DNA of 64,000 nucleotides from Bryoerythrophyllum caledonicum. Lineage: Eukaryota > Streptophyta > Bryopsida > Pottiales > Pottiaceae. Position 1 is the first letter of the stretch. The number at the start of each line of letters is the position of its first letter. The position numbers and the translations under genes are program-made. This document shows, one piece after another, positions 11,549 to 22,028 of the stretch. The notes beneath the pieces are model-generated. The model had not been told where the DNA came from, did no database searches, and saw only the letters and a list, made by a program, of their open reading frames with translations. Where the stretch lies: contig OZ020517.1 of the NCBI GenBank assembly GCA_963971425.1, positions 26,802,668-26,866,667 of the forward strand, read 5' to 3'.

Positions 11549-12034
11549 GTGTTTGGATTTGAAGTTCGAACTAATATGTCGAACTGGAGGGTTTTTATGG
11601 AGTCACAAGATCTAGAGTCTGAACCGGAGGTAGATTTACAGCTTTTCTTGTCTCAGTTGCCAATTCAACCATCCCAGCCGGCGGTTTCTTCACCATTGCC
11701 ATTTCACCCGCAAGATGAAGCTGGATCTTCTCGTCCGCTAAAGCAGCCTCGTGTTGAGCAGCGTTGGCATGGTAATCTCCAAAAGGACGCGCGTGTTTTA
11801 GTAATCTTACTTCAAACTGGATGTGTTGAACCGGGCACCCGTGAAGTGACATTTGAAGGCAGTTTCGAGGGCCTGAACGAAGACCATTATTTCTGTATAC
11901 CTAGGCCAATCGAGCTAAGCACTGGCCACCATCGTTGGTTAGAAGGGCCAATGAATCCTTTGACAAAGACTCAACGTGCAGATTACATCGCAAGTACTAT
12001 GAAGCGCATCCTCAAGTTCTTGCAGATGGAGTAA
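11549..12034 (+). CDS. F4 ORF, 161-aa protein of unknown function (copy 1)
   Basis: I do not recognise this protein. The frame is open from MFGFEVRTNMSNWRVFM, with a possible second start at MSNWRVF, to a TAA at 12032. The N-terminal third is acidic and rich in Pro, Gln and Ser (QLPIQPSQPAV). The central part holds QKDARVLVILLQTGCVEPGT, and the C-terminal half has HYFCIPRPIELSTGHHRW followed by a basic end. The other copy at 61050-61535 has 150 of 161 residues identical by my count and is also open. That suggests selection or recent spread. It has no signal peptide or membrane segment. F4 has no other convincing gene, so this product may be the element's own accessory or regulatory protein. 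Confidence 0.55.
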   Translation: MFGFEVRTNMSNWRVFMESQDLESEPEVDLQLFLSQLPIQPSQPAVSSPLPFHPQDEAGSSRPLKQPRVEQRWHGNLQKDARVLVILLQTGCVEPGTREVTFEGSFEGLNEDHYFCIPRPIELSTGHHRWLEGPMNPLTKTQRADYIASTMKRILKFLQME

Positions 12035-13650
12035 CACTGTTCTTTGACTTTAGTTTTTACCTCTACTTGTTTTTTATTGAAGCTTTGTACTAAATTTTTG
12101 TGTTTTGTGTTTCATTTGAATGTTAGAAGTTAAAAGATGATAGATAGAGGGTAGTTTACCTCCTAGTTAGAACTCTAAAGGTTTGTTGACCTTTAAAGAT
12201 AAGTAGATACTTATCTTTTGAGTTTTCCTAGAGCCAATGGGTGTTTTGAGGCCCATGTGATATACACATGGGCTGATCTTATCCACCTTAGGGGTCTAGA
12301 GGGTAGGTAGGCATCTTCTCTCTCCCTCCTAGTCGGGTTTTGGGGGAAAAAGGAGTTAGTGTGCTTTGAAAGAGAAGGGTGTGTGTGTGAAGAGAGCCGA
12401 GAGTTTGATGGGCGAGAACTCTGGTTGTAAGCAATTTTTTTAAATGAAATTTTGAGGGTGGTTTCTTCTTTGAGATGCGCTTCTAGAGAGATTATTTTCG
12501 CTTGATTTGGAGTTGTGGGCAAAAAGTTACAAGCGTGTGAGTGGAGGAAGGTCTGCTGCCACCCAAAGAAGGGGAGCAGAGATTCGGGCAGCCACCAAAG
12601 TTTGTAGCTTTTGCGTCTTTCTTTGAAAATTTCAGGAGTTATAGAACTTTTGTTTAGCTTTCCATAAACTTATTATTCAAGTTGATTAGAGTTGAATTGC
12701 AAAAGTTATGAAGGTTTGAAATTGTGAAGACCCGAGGCCATCCATTGAGAGGGCAGAGGTTTCAACAAGCCATAACTTTTGGACAGTAGTTTAGAATGGT
12801 TTGAGATTTGAAAGGTGTGTGCACCATTGTTATAGCTCTCTAGAAAGCTATTACAATTAAGATTTGGAGTTTTGAAGAAGAAGTTATGAGCAATTGAATT
12901 TCTAGAAGGGTGGAACTTTGAACTCACATAACTTTCGGATTGTAGTTTAGAATGATTTGAAATTTGAAGGAGTGTTAGTTATTTGTATTAGCTTTCCAGA
13001 AAGTTATTAAACTTAGTAGTTGGAGTTTTGAGTCATCTGTGGCACTTGTTTGAAGGTTACAGCCTTGATGGAAATTTTTCCATTGTGTTTTTGAACACTT
13101 CTTTTGAGTTTCTTAGTGTTTTTGAACACTTGAAGACTTGAAGACTTGAAGATAAGAAGACATGAAGACTCGTGTGTTGTGGCTTGTGGCTTGTTATTCC
13201 TAGCCGGATTTGGAGGCTCGTTGTCTTTTTTTGTTATTCCCAGCCGGATTTGGAGGCTAGTTCTTTTCAATTCTGCTTCGTAAATTTTGTTGCGGCGAAG
13301 TGGGGTTGATCACCCACACGGTCGTATTTATGTTGTTCCCACCGGTGAGGCGCGATTGCTGGTCACCGTGGGTTTGAATTTTAGGCGCCAATCTTTCGGA
13401 CGGTTTCAGCTTGTGGTCTGGCCGTCCCGTTTTACCCGTCCGAGGCCGTGGGTTCTTATCACCTTACCTTTACCCTTAACCCGTTTACAGCCACAACAGG
13501 ATAGGCCAACGGGGAGCTGTTTGAAGAGTCGAAGAGATGAAGATATGAAGATTTGAAGAATTGAAGACACGACTGGACTCTCCTGCCATCTATTCCGGTT
13601 GCAGCCAGATTCCCCGTGAATTCTCAAAGTGCTCCCCTCTCTACACGACA
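12035..13650 (+). other. F4 3' non-coding region with GAAGAC-rich tract and a possible 89-codon frame
   Basis: The sequence is largely non-coding. A GAAGACTTGAAGA-type short repeat lies at about 13130-13170. The CCGGATTTGGAGGCT(A/C)GTT phrase occurs twice (about 13202 and 13240). An open frame at 13287-13556 (MLRRSGVDHPHGRIYVVP) is also open in the other copy at 62813-63082, but has no recognisable motif. I rate it as doubtful. Confidence 0.4.
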
Positions 13651-13990
13651 CCGGTGCCCATGAGGCGACTATTGTACGATACACACGCTAAATTTTATCT
13701 CTGTCAAGGGACAAACTGTTTCTAAGACAATTATATATAACAATAATCATGTGAACTAATGATCAATGCATTGTGGTTAATTTTATGTTTCCATATTTGT
13801 TGTATTCATCATCATATCCCAACTCCATGCATGGAACTGAGGAAGTTTGTGATCGGCATCTGCATACTTCATCTTCGGAGCCACCGGTATGAATGACATT
13901 GCTCTGCCTGTAGTTTATACAACTTGGAATATATGTATCGATGGATCCATTTTACGCGATATAGTCATTAGTTACTACTCAATGAGTGCT

Positions 13991-14016
13991 TTAGGATCAT
14001 AGGATCGTACTATCCC
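13991..14016. repeat. Family palindrome variant in the last A1 intron
   Basis: TTAGGATCATAGGATCGTAC is a diverged pair of GGATC/GATCC half-sites, between the donor at 13887 and the acceptor at 14196-14198. Confidence 0.6.
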
Positions 14017-14256
14017 TTCTCGTCTTTCCTTGTAGAGATTTATTCTTACCAGATTTTGATTGTTGTAGTTATGCATAGATGCTTCGCTTCACAAAGCACT
14101 TTCTCCTACACCCCCTTTCATCCATCTTGATCTTCAATTTTTCATTAGTAGTTCCCAACTGGGACAACAACTTAACTGACCTTATTTCATGGCCGCAGCA
14201 TCTCCAAATTGCTTATGACGATCATGTGGCGTCGGACGAAGCTATTTTGCGAGCGT

Positions 14257-14284
14257 AGAGCGGTGAGCGGTGAGCGGTGAGCCG
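14257..14284. repeat. GAGCGGT-type terminal repeat at the right side of A1
   Basis: GAGCGGTGAGCGGTGAGCGG is a triple 7-bp repeat directly after the A1 stop codon. Its reverse complement (ACCGCTCACCGATCACCGCT) appears at 57973 at the left of A2. Similarity extends outward (GTAASTTYTG) and inward (AAATAGCTT against AAGCTATTTT). I infer a terminal inverted repeat of the A family. Its outermost ends are not resolved. Confidence 0.6.
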
Positions 14285-14654
14285 TAAGTTCTGAGATAAT
14301 TTGATTAAAATGTAACTTTAAGCAGTAAGCTTAGGGTATTTTTGGACTAACCGTATTTTTTGTTATTTTTTTTCTAAACTTAGTAAATATTGGGACCTAT
14401 GACCGTGGACAATTAAGGGTTTTGATACAGAAAAAAATATAAATATATCAGTGAAAAATCTGGTAAATGTGGTAAATTGAACATTTGGAATTATGATCGT
14501 GTACAATGAGGGCCTACAGCCGTGAAAAATTTGAATACTACCTAGGGTCTAGTGATTTAGAAACATTTTAGATCAGTAAATGGATTTTCACTGTATTAGA
14601 GTTGGGATAACATATAATTTTAGTCAAATGAGCATTTAGTATACTTTAAAATGA

Positions 14655-14770
14655 AATTTACTGTATCACTAAGATGAAGCATATTGTATTAGTTATATGA
14701 TATCACTTACTATTTCAGTGAATGGGTCTTACTGTTTTAGTAAATTGAAACTTACTGTATCAGTAATAAA
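14655..14770. repeat. Array of TTACTGTATCAGTAA palindrome-like sites
   Basis: The perfect inverted site TTACTGTATCAGTAA is at 14752-14766. Variants lie at 14658-14672, about 14682, about 14707 and 14729-14743, a spacing of 21-25 bp. The array sits between the right side of A1 and the 3' end of gene E. It could be a subterminal binding array of E or of a still older element. Confidence 0.6.
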
Positions 14771-14966
14771 TAACTTATTGTCTCAAGTCAAAGACGAACT
14801 GTTTCAGTATAATGAGAATTATATGTACTCTAAAAGGATCAAACAACTTTGGAACAGTGAAATACATGTGGTGAGTCAAATATCTTGTAGTGGCCCTTTT
14901 AGTCTCACTACATCATGATTATAACAAATCCTCCATACATATGTTTCTCTGAAGAAATTGAAAACT

Positions 14967-15870
14967 CTAAGAGTCAAGGTACTTCAGTAAACCACCCTTC
15001 AAAACTCGCTTCACTTTGTTGAAGCTAAAACTAGCTGCATGAATGAACGTGTCTGATTCTGAGTCCAAACCACACACTACAGTAAACAAATAGTACAAAT
15101 GCTTACAGTTGGCCCATTGACCCCATTTTGCAATTGCTTTAGTCGCCATCTCCTTGAAGTTAGGACAACTACATGCTGGCAGCTGCGAAAATGTCAAGTA
15201 ATATTGCTGAAGCTTTGGGGGCGTGCCGAAATCCAATGAGACAATGCATCCTAAGGCAGGTGTTGGAAGCATGCACAATTTACGCACTCTACCTTTTAGT
15301 AGTAGGGTTGAGGCACAATTATTGGCGTGCTTTGTTGACGGGGCCTTCTTGTTGCGCCGAATCAACTTCCCTGAACGCCAGGTGGGAAATTCATCCGGAT
15401 ATGTAGGAGTCGTGTAGCTTGCTAAGTCCACAGGCAACGGGTGGTCCTGAAAAAGTTTTGTAGGTGTCATCTCCTTCCGCTGGGACAGTCTAAAGCCTGC
15501 GTTTTCTAAAGAGAGGATCTCTTTGCAGGTTAAGTTGGTCCCCAACTTAACCGGCCATACCTCTGTAACGCTCGGCACTGAGAGAACCCACTTCCTCTTT
15601 GTGCCCTTGACGCATCTCTCAATATCGTCGTTGCAGAAGAAGAAGTCCATGGGGTCGGTCCTATTCTTCCGATAGTTCTTCATAAGGCTCGAGTAGGTAG
15701 GTGCAGTGGTGCTCTTCCCGTCTTGTACAATCCGAGCAACGCACTTCTTCTTGGTGATTGCTTGTAGAGCAAAGCAAGCCTTCGCAGATGTCTTAGGCAC
15801 ACGTGCAATGTGCCACTCCCCACTGGGCAGGGTTGCATGTTGTCTCCTCAATTGCGGTGACGTGTTACGG
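14967..15870 (-). pseudogene. C-terminal SWIM-finger part of E
   Basis: The frame is open for 317 codons as read, with the true E sequence joining near residue 22, where the frame changes relative to the upstream exon. A block with LDFGTPPKLQQYYLTF is followed by CSCPNFKEMATKAIAKWGQW and CKHLYYLF, a CxC-x(n)-CxH SWIM finger. SWIM fingers bind DNA or protein. The product ends about 45 residues after the finger at LLKYLDS. The segment just before it (16317-15865) is Ser/Pro-rich and basic. Confidence 0.75.
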
Positions 15871-18820
15871 GTCGAGCTGCTGCGGAGCGTCGTCTGATGG
15901 AAGTTGCAGCTGCTCGACATCTGTAGTTGTGGGAGAATCAGGAGTTATTACAGGAGGTGGAGAGTCGTTTAGTCGGGCAGATCTGGTTTGGATGCGTGGT
16001 CGGGATATACTGATCTTGTCTGGCCTGTGAGATTGACGTTCGTCACCAAAAGCAGTATCTGATTTACGCTTCAGAGAAATAAACACCTCTTCCCCTTCGA
16101 GGTGGGGAGTCCTAGTGTACCACTCGTCACTGCCAGGCATCTTCAAGATGGCCTCATGAAGCGGTTTGGAGTTTTCTGTTTTTGCGGCTGACCTCTGAGC
16201 ACGCCTCAACTTCAATTCCTCCCTCGATGGTCCAGTACCAGGGTTCTCTCCCTTCAGGAATTGGTAATATGCTGAGCACTGCATGAAAGCACGCACAAAA
16301 TCATCGATTGTTGCCACATATAGGTCGCTGCCTCTATCGCCAGATTGCTGCTTTCACTTGTTATGAATAGATTCAGCAAGGTTACAAGATGGCATTTCCG
16401 CTAGTTCGTCTTCATTGAGATCCTGCAATATGAATACACTCCCATATTAGAATAATGGTGGAATTAATGTAGTTGTACTATACAGAATGAACTATAGAGG
16501 AAATATAGAGGGAAATCCAGACTTATCAATTCCATAAATCCACCCCACTAGCGGTAACGGAAATGCCAGAAGGCCAGCTGTTGCAGTTCGTAGAGACAGT
16601 ATTCCTCCGGAATGCTCCGAATCGTCACTAAGAGCTTCCCGAAGTAACCGCTCCGGTTTCGTTCCCACAGAGACCTAAATATCTTCTTTCCAATACTCCG
16701 GATTACTAAGCTTAACAAAGAAGTTCTGTTACGGGTTAGCTATAGTCTGTACTTACTTAGGTTAGATCCGGATCCTTCCGGAATCCGGATTACTTACAAT
16801 GGTTTCCGGAGAGTAGGTTCCGGAAATCTGGAGGGTAGTTTGTTTTGTCTCTGTTCCTCCTCAGAGAGTCTCCTGGAGTTTTTAAGCGAGTGGCCGAAGT
16901 CCACTGACCCTGTTTTGTGTAAGTGGCTCGGTTTCCCACTGCCCTGTGACTTAAAGTGGCTAGGCACCCACTGTCCGGAACTTATAGTGACCGAACACCA
17001 CTCTCCCTACTATGCTAACTGGTAATTTGATTGCTATTGCCGGACGTCGGCTCTCACGACATCCGGAAGGCCCTCCGAATGCGGTCACACAGAGATTAAT
17101 CCGGCTACAACGACATTGCGGGGAGAGGTATGGTTGTAATTCTCCGTAGCAAAGATTCACGGTTTGCTATGGTTATTCTATCTAGGTATTCGTATCAGGC
17201 TTTTTCCTATCTTAGGGGAGAATTCCGATATTGACCGGAATCCAGTTTAGTACGGTTTCTTTCGTAAACTAGAGATTACCAGGAACACCTCTGCAGTTCA
17301 TCTCTTCCCCTCCTGGCTACTTCCGGACCCTGGAGACAACCAGGAACACCTCTGCAATAGTTCTCTTCAGCTCTCCCGGGCGATCTCCTAACAATGCCCT
17401 CGATAACTTCCCCCTCCGGCAAAACACGTGAATTACCTTATTCCGGAAGAATTACTCACACAACCATACCCTCAAGAATGGATCTATCACTCACAGGATC
17501 CACACGTCACAACAAAACACAAGGTAACAAATCTAGTGCAAAAAGGTAACGTATATTTCCGAGTGAAATGAACAAGATGAAGGTTTTTTTCCCAAAAACC
17601 TCCTATAAAATACTCTATGAATTCTCTAAATTTAGATTTCCTTCTACCTATGCCTACGGAAAATCCGCTAGATCTTATCTAAAAGATCCGAGAAATCCGA
17701 AAAAGTCCCAGATCGGATCTCAGATCCTAAAATCTCGGAACAGTTCCGGCCTCCGGACTTCCTTTTCTAACAAAACCTGGCTATTGATTTCGGTAGCAGC
17801 CGGGTGCACTTGGGGCCCCATTGTTAGTCGCTGCTGATCCGGACTCTAACCCTGAGAAAAAGGAAAAAAAGAAACTTACAACCTAATTAATCCTAAGTGG
17901 GAGCACCAGGACCCCGATTTCTCTCACTCCGGCGGGAGGGGGAAATCTCCACTGGAACGCGCGACTTGCCCTTTGCCTTCTTCGACGTTGCAGGTGAAAG
18001 ATCGGTCTTCCGGGTTGATGGTCCTGCTGTTGGAGGGGCAGCCACCACCGGAGTACTGGCGTCCGGCGGTGGAGGGGGCTGTTCCGGTGATCCTTCAGGG
18101 ACCGGGGGTGCTGGTGTTTCCATCGCGGAAGCTGACTTGGTCTCTTGGACCAAGTCCCTGTTGCTTCTGGAAGGACTCCTTGGTCCAGACGCCAACCTCC
18201 GGGAGACGGAATTTGGTGGGACAGGGATGTCGCCTTCCGTCCGAGGATCTGGCAGGCGCATGTTGAGAGGCGACAGGAGATCCGGAAGGGTCTTCAAGAT
18301 CTCACTCGTACTCGGGTTGGGAAGTACGATGCCCTCTGCTGACGTCTGGGGTGACGGGGTGTCCAGCGACTCCGGGTTTGCTGACGTGCTTGAAGCTGGA
18401 GTGGAGTTGGCCGGAGGTCCCGGAGAGGCTGTGGTCCGTGTTGGTGTCGTGGTCCTGTCCAGTCCAGGTGCTGCTGGGTCTTCCGGGGGCTCCACGCTGA
18501 CGTTGTCCACCAACATCTTCATCTGGTCCCAAGTCCGGTGTCGTACCACAAATTTTTTGTTTTTCTTAGTTAGGTAGATATAGGTATTAAAATTAGGTAA
18601 GATAGCTAGGCTAAAAGGTTATCCCCACCCGGGATTATTCTTTAAGTAAGATTAGGATAGGAGGAGTACGGGGCTTTTATGAAAGCCTTAATAGTTGCAA
18701 GAAGGGACCTAGAGCTATGACTTAGACCCTAGCCTAAAAACAGTCCCTCGGGCCCCAAACCCACAGGAAGACCAAGAGGCAAGGAATGCCATCATCCGGG
18801 TCAACCCGCACAAACCCGAA

Positions 18821-19005
18821 TCTGGCCCGGAAGAAGGAAGGAGATCGAATCTGGCCCGGAAGAAGGAAGGAGACCGGATCTGGCCCGGAAGAAGGAAGGA
18901 GACCGAATCTGGCCCAGAAAAAGGAAGGAGACCGAATCTGGCCCGGAAGAAGGAAGGAGACCGAATCTGGCCCGGAAGATGGACACCACCCGAATCTGGC
19001 CCGGA
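18821..19005. repeat. 29-bp minisatellite with TCTGGCCCGG core
   Basis: TCTGGCCCGG starts at 18821, 18850, 18879, 18908 (one change), 18937, 18966 and 18994. The spacing is 29 bp, and 28 bp at the last step. Confidence 0.9.
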
Positions 19006-19234
19006 AGGTGAAAAGAAGCGGGACGAGAAGAGACCAGGAAGGTTCCCACGGCGTGAGCCACCGGGCATAAAGGCCAGCTCGACGAGGAGGATCATCACAA
19101 CTGTCGGCAAGGGAGATCCAGGAGCGAGTGAGTGCCAGCGAATGGGTGAACACGAGGCTCCGGGCTAGCGAGTGGGTGAGCACGAGGCTCCGGGCCAGCG
19201 AGAGGGTGAGCACTAGGTTCCAGTGAGAGAGAGC

Positions 19235-19490
19235 CGAGCTAGCAAGGAGCACAATCGTAAGGGCGAGGAGCACAGTCGTAAGGGCGAGGAGCACAGTCGT
19301 GAGGGAGAGGGCTCCGAGGCCAGTATACACACGAGGGCTCCGAGGCCAGCATACACAAGTAGGCTCCGAGGCCAGCATACACAAGAGGGCTCCGGGCCAG
19401 CATACATACGAGGGCTCCGGGCCAGCATACACAAGTGGGCTCCGAGGCCAGCATACATGAGAGGCTCCGAACCAGCATACACGAAGAGCA
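19235..19490. repeat. Two adjacent minisatellites in F3
   Basis: A unit of about 20 bp (GAGCACAGTCGTAAGGGCGA) occurs three to four times to about 19305. A unit of about 26-27 bp (GGCTCCGAGGCCAGCATACA) then occurs about seven times to about 19490. Confidence 0.8.
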
Positions 19491-19799
19491 GGACGAAGCC
19501 AAAGGCCGGTACAAGAACAAGTAGCGGAGCGCGAGGAGGAGGTCCGAGCAGGCAGCTCAAGCAGGAAGTTGCTCACGAGCTCCACCCAAGCTAGAGGCCG
19601 GTACAAGAACAAACAGCAGAGCGCGAGAAGGAGATCTGATCAGGCAGCCCAAGCACCGGAACACGAGGAAGGAGGAGATCCGAGTAGGCAGCCCAAGCAC
19701 CAGAGCGCGAGGATCACCGCGGAGCAGGCTAGGGGCAGGACTTTAAGGGAGAGGAAGAACCTCGTAAGGACGACGGCAAGGAACATGAGCAAGCAGGCG

Positions 19800-20200
19800 G
19801 GAGGAAGCTGGTCCGGAAATCTGGCCCGGAAATCTGGCCCGGATAACTGTCCCGGGAGTCCCGTACCTTGGGAGAGGCATAACTCCCTCAATACTTGTTT
19901 AAATGGGACAAATGATGAGTCTATCGGCATCTACGCAACAAGGAGATATCAATCAAGTGGTCGAGGGTCCCGTTTGGATACGGGAAAAGGAAGATACACG
20001 GCCCGGAAGGCTGGCCCAGAAAGTTGGCCCGGAAGGCTGGCCCGGAAGGCTGGCCCGGAAAACTGTCCCGGGAGTTCCGAACCTTGGGAGAGGCATAACT
20101 CTCTTGATACTTGTCCAAATGGGATGAGTGAGGAGTCTATCGGCATCTACGCAACGAGGAGATGTCAACTAAGTGGTCGATCTTCCCGTTCGGATGCAAA
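19800..20200. repeat. Duplication of about 215 bp with GGCCCGGAA repeats
   Basis: The phrase CTTGGGAGAGGCATAACTC occurs near 19866 and 20083. In both cases it is followed by GAGTCTATCGGCATCTACGC and preceded by a run of GGCCCGGAA units ending ACTGTCCCGGGAGT. Confidence 0.8.
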
Positions 20201-21900
20201 ACAAAGAAGATATGCTGCCTAGAAGGTTCAGCTCGGATGTGAGCTCGGAAGGAAGCTCGGATAGGCAAAGGAGGACGACCACCACCGCCACGGCAAGGAA
20301 GGCAAGCTCGGATAGGCAAGAGAGAAGGACCACCACCGCAAAGAAGAGGAAGATGAGCCCGGATCGGGAAGAAGAAGACGAGCCCGTACCGGGAAGGAGA
20401 GAACGAGACCGAACCGGGAAGGAGAGGAGGTCCAGGCCAGCCCGAACTCTTAGAGATCAAGACGAGGAGCTCCATTGCTGGAGTAGAGGTCCGGGCCAGC
20501 CCGGACTCGTGGGGATCAAGACAAAGAGCACTTGCGATGGCAGCGTCCACCCCGACTTCAAGCCGGAGTTCCAAGAAGTGCAAGAGGAGGGAGGAGAGGA
20601 AGAGGCTCGAGGAGCTGGCCCGGAAGTAGGCTAGGATCTTGGTTTGTAGGTCACTGTTCAGTCCGAGATTTGGCCCCCGGTTGACTTTGGTTTTGACTTG
20701 GTTTTGCCTTGGGTTTTGTGTAATAAGTGACCTCTGACGGTGCACGTCGTGTGGAGTGGTAGCACCGCCGCCAAGAGTAGTTATTGTCACCATTTTTAGT
20801 TAGAAGGTATCGTTTGAGTTTGGACTCTTGTGTGAGTCCTTCGTAGTATAAGAGAGGAGTCCTCAGTCTTGTGGCTTCTCTCTTCACTGCTTGATGTGTG
20901 TACTTGCTTTCAGTTTAATTCTAAACCTACGCTTTCAGAAAACCTTCGACGGTTGGAGAGCTCGGATTCTATATGACTCTGAGTACCATCTCAAGTAGTC
21001 CACTCCTCAAGTCCATACTAACCGTCGAAGTCATTGTTTCCTTGTTCCATCAAGTAGATTAGTCGTGGTGGATGGGAATAATAGGTGAGATGGTTAGATT
21101 GTTAGTTGGGCGTGACTCTAACTCTAACCCCTTGTGATTGTTTTCTTGTTTCCTCAAGTAGAGTTAGTCCGGGTGGAGGGGAATAACAGGTGAGATTATA
21201 AGTGGTTAGGGGAGGACGAGGGGGGAGTGACGGGTGTGGAAGGAGTCTTGATATGTCTTGTGTGACCGGTCGGCGGCAGTATGTCATCGATTGTGAAGAT
21301 GTACTCTAGATCCCAGACGCATCAACCTTTGGTCGGATAGGTTGATCCATAGGAGCACTACATACCATCAACCCTTCGTGTTGAGGACGGAGTAGACTGG
21401 TTTGACCTAAGGGCAGTAAGTCCAGACCGACTCTAACAGCTCGGGTTATCTTGAGAGAAGAAAGGAGATCCAACTAACCCCTTTGCGAGGTGACCATCGC
21501 AGTAATAAGAGGAGGACTTTGTTCCCTGAAGAAAAGGAGTGGGAATCGGGTACCCGGGGCTAATAGCTAGGCGATCCCACGACTTACCATTCCTTTAGTT
21601 GATTCTAAGGTAAAGGAAGGTCTCACAGCTCGAATGGTAGGTAAACCGCATACTTGCCACCAGAGTAGTGTTAGTCTTTAAGGCCCAAGCCTTATCTCCT
21701 CTTACGGGGGGGAACCCAGTGACACCACAACCATCCCAAGTTAATAAGTAGGAGTGATCGGAGAAATTGTGAGGAAGAAGTGACGTTTACTAAAACTTGT
21801 TTGAGTCCGTGAACCGTCGTTCATGGTGATAAAACACTCCCCGGATACGCAAGTATCCCGGATGTCTATAATGTATATAGTTGTAAAGTCCATATGGGAT

Positions 21901-22028
21901 CCGGGCCGTGTAGGATCCGGGCCATGTACAATCCGGGCCATGTACAATCCGGGCCATGTAGGATCCAGGCCATGTACAATCCGGGCCATGTAGGATCCGG
22001 GCCATGTACGATCCGGGCCATGTAAAGT
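21901..22028. repeat. 16-bp minisatellite CCGGGCCATGTACAAT
   Basis: Eight units follow each other at exact 16-bp spacing. Differences are at the AC/AG position before AT and one CCAGG. Confidence 0.9.

Larger units (their letters stand above)
11347..13650 (+). mobile_element. F4 element copy 1 with 161-aa ORF
   Basis: The ends are TGTCCTGATG and CTACACGACA. CCGG is present at 11343-11346 and 13651-13654, which I read as a 4-bp target duplication. A second copy at 60848-63184 is closely similar along its length, and its ends agree with these. An 11-bp hairpin (GTAAATATTTT / AAAATATTTAC) lies at 11356-11385. There are no terminal direct repeats and no pol domain. It sits in the penultimate part of A1 and replaces the original end of that reading frame with an early stop. 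Confidence 0.8.
3954..14258 (+). pseudogene. Element gene A1: ParB-like plus N6/N4 DNA-methyltransferase-like protein, degraded and interrupted
   Basis: One reading frame runs from 3954 to the intron at 5333. It holds seven in-frame stops (4149 TAG, 4440 TGA, 4458 TAG, 4764 TAG, 4806 TGA, 4851 TGA, 4872 TAG) and no frameshift. In order it shows a Lys-rich segment (PPTPPKKKRL), a ParB/sulfiredoxin-like region with the motif YVIIGGQHCMAAHR, a charged middle part, a possible degenerate motif IV (IFAADFEDAPKY) and a motif I-like VIVNIGGGPSITWIGL. Motif IV before motif I is the order of beta-class N6/N4 methyltransferases. ParB-like domains fused to such enzymes are known in phage and bacterial mobile elements. 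Exons I can place: 3954-5332, 5513-6925, 10776-10816, 10958-11346, 13651-13691, perhaps to 13886, and 14199-14258. A TAA follows the second exon start, a frameshift lies near 6090 and a TGA near 6285. F1 and F4 insertions split it. Confidence 0.6.

Noticed and set aside
18734..20793. Several long frames in F3 (for example 292 and 218 codons)
   Set aside because: They are translations of GC-rich minisatellites on both strands. Repeats dictate their sequence and no domain is present.
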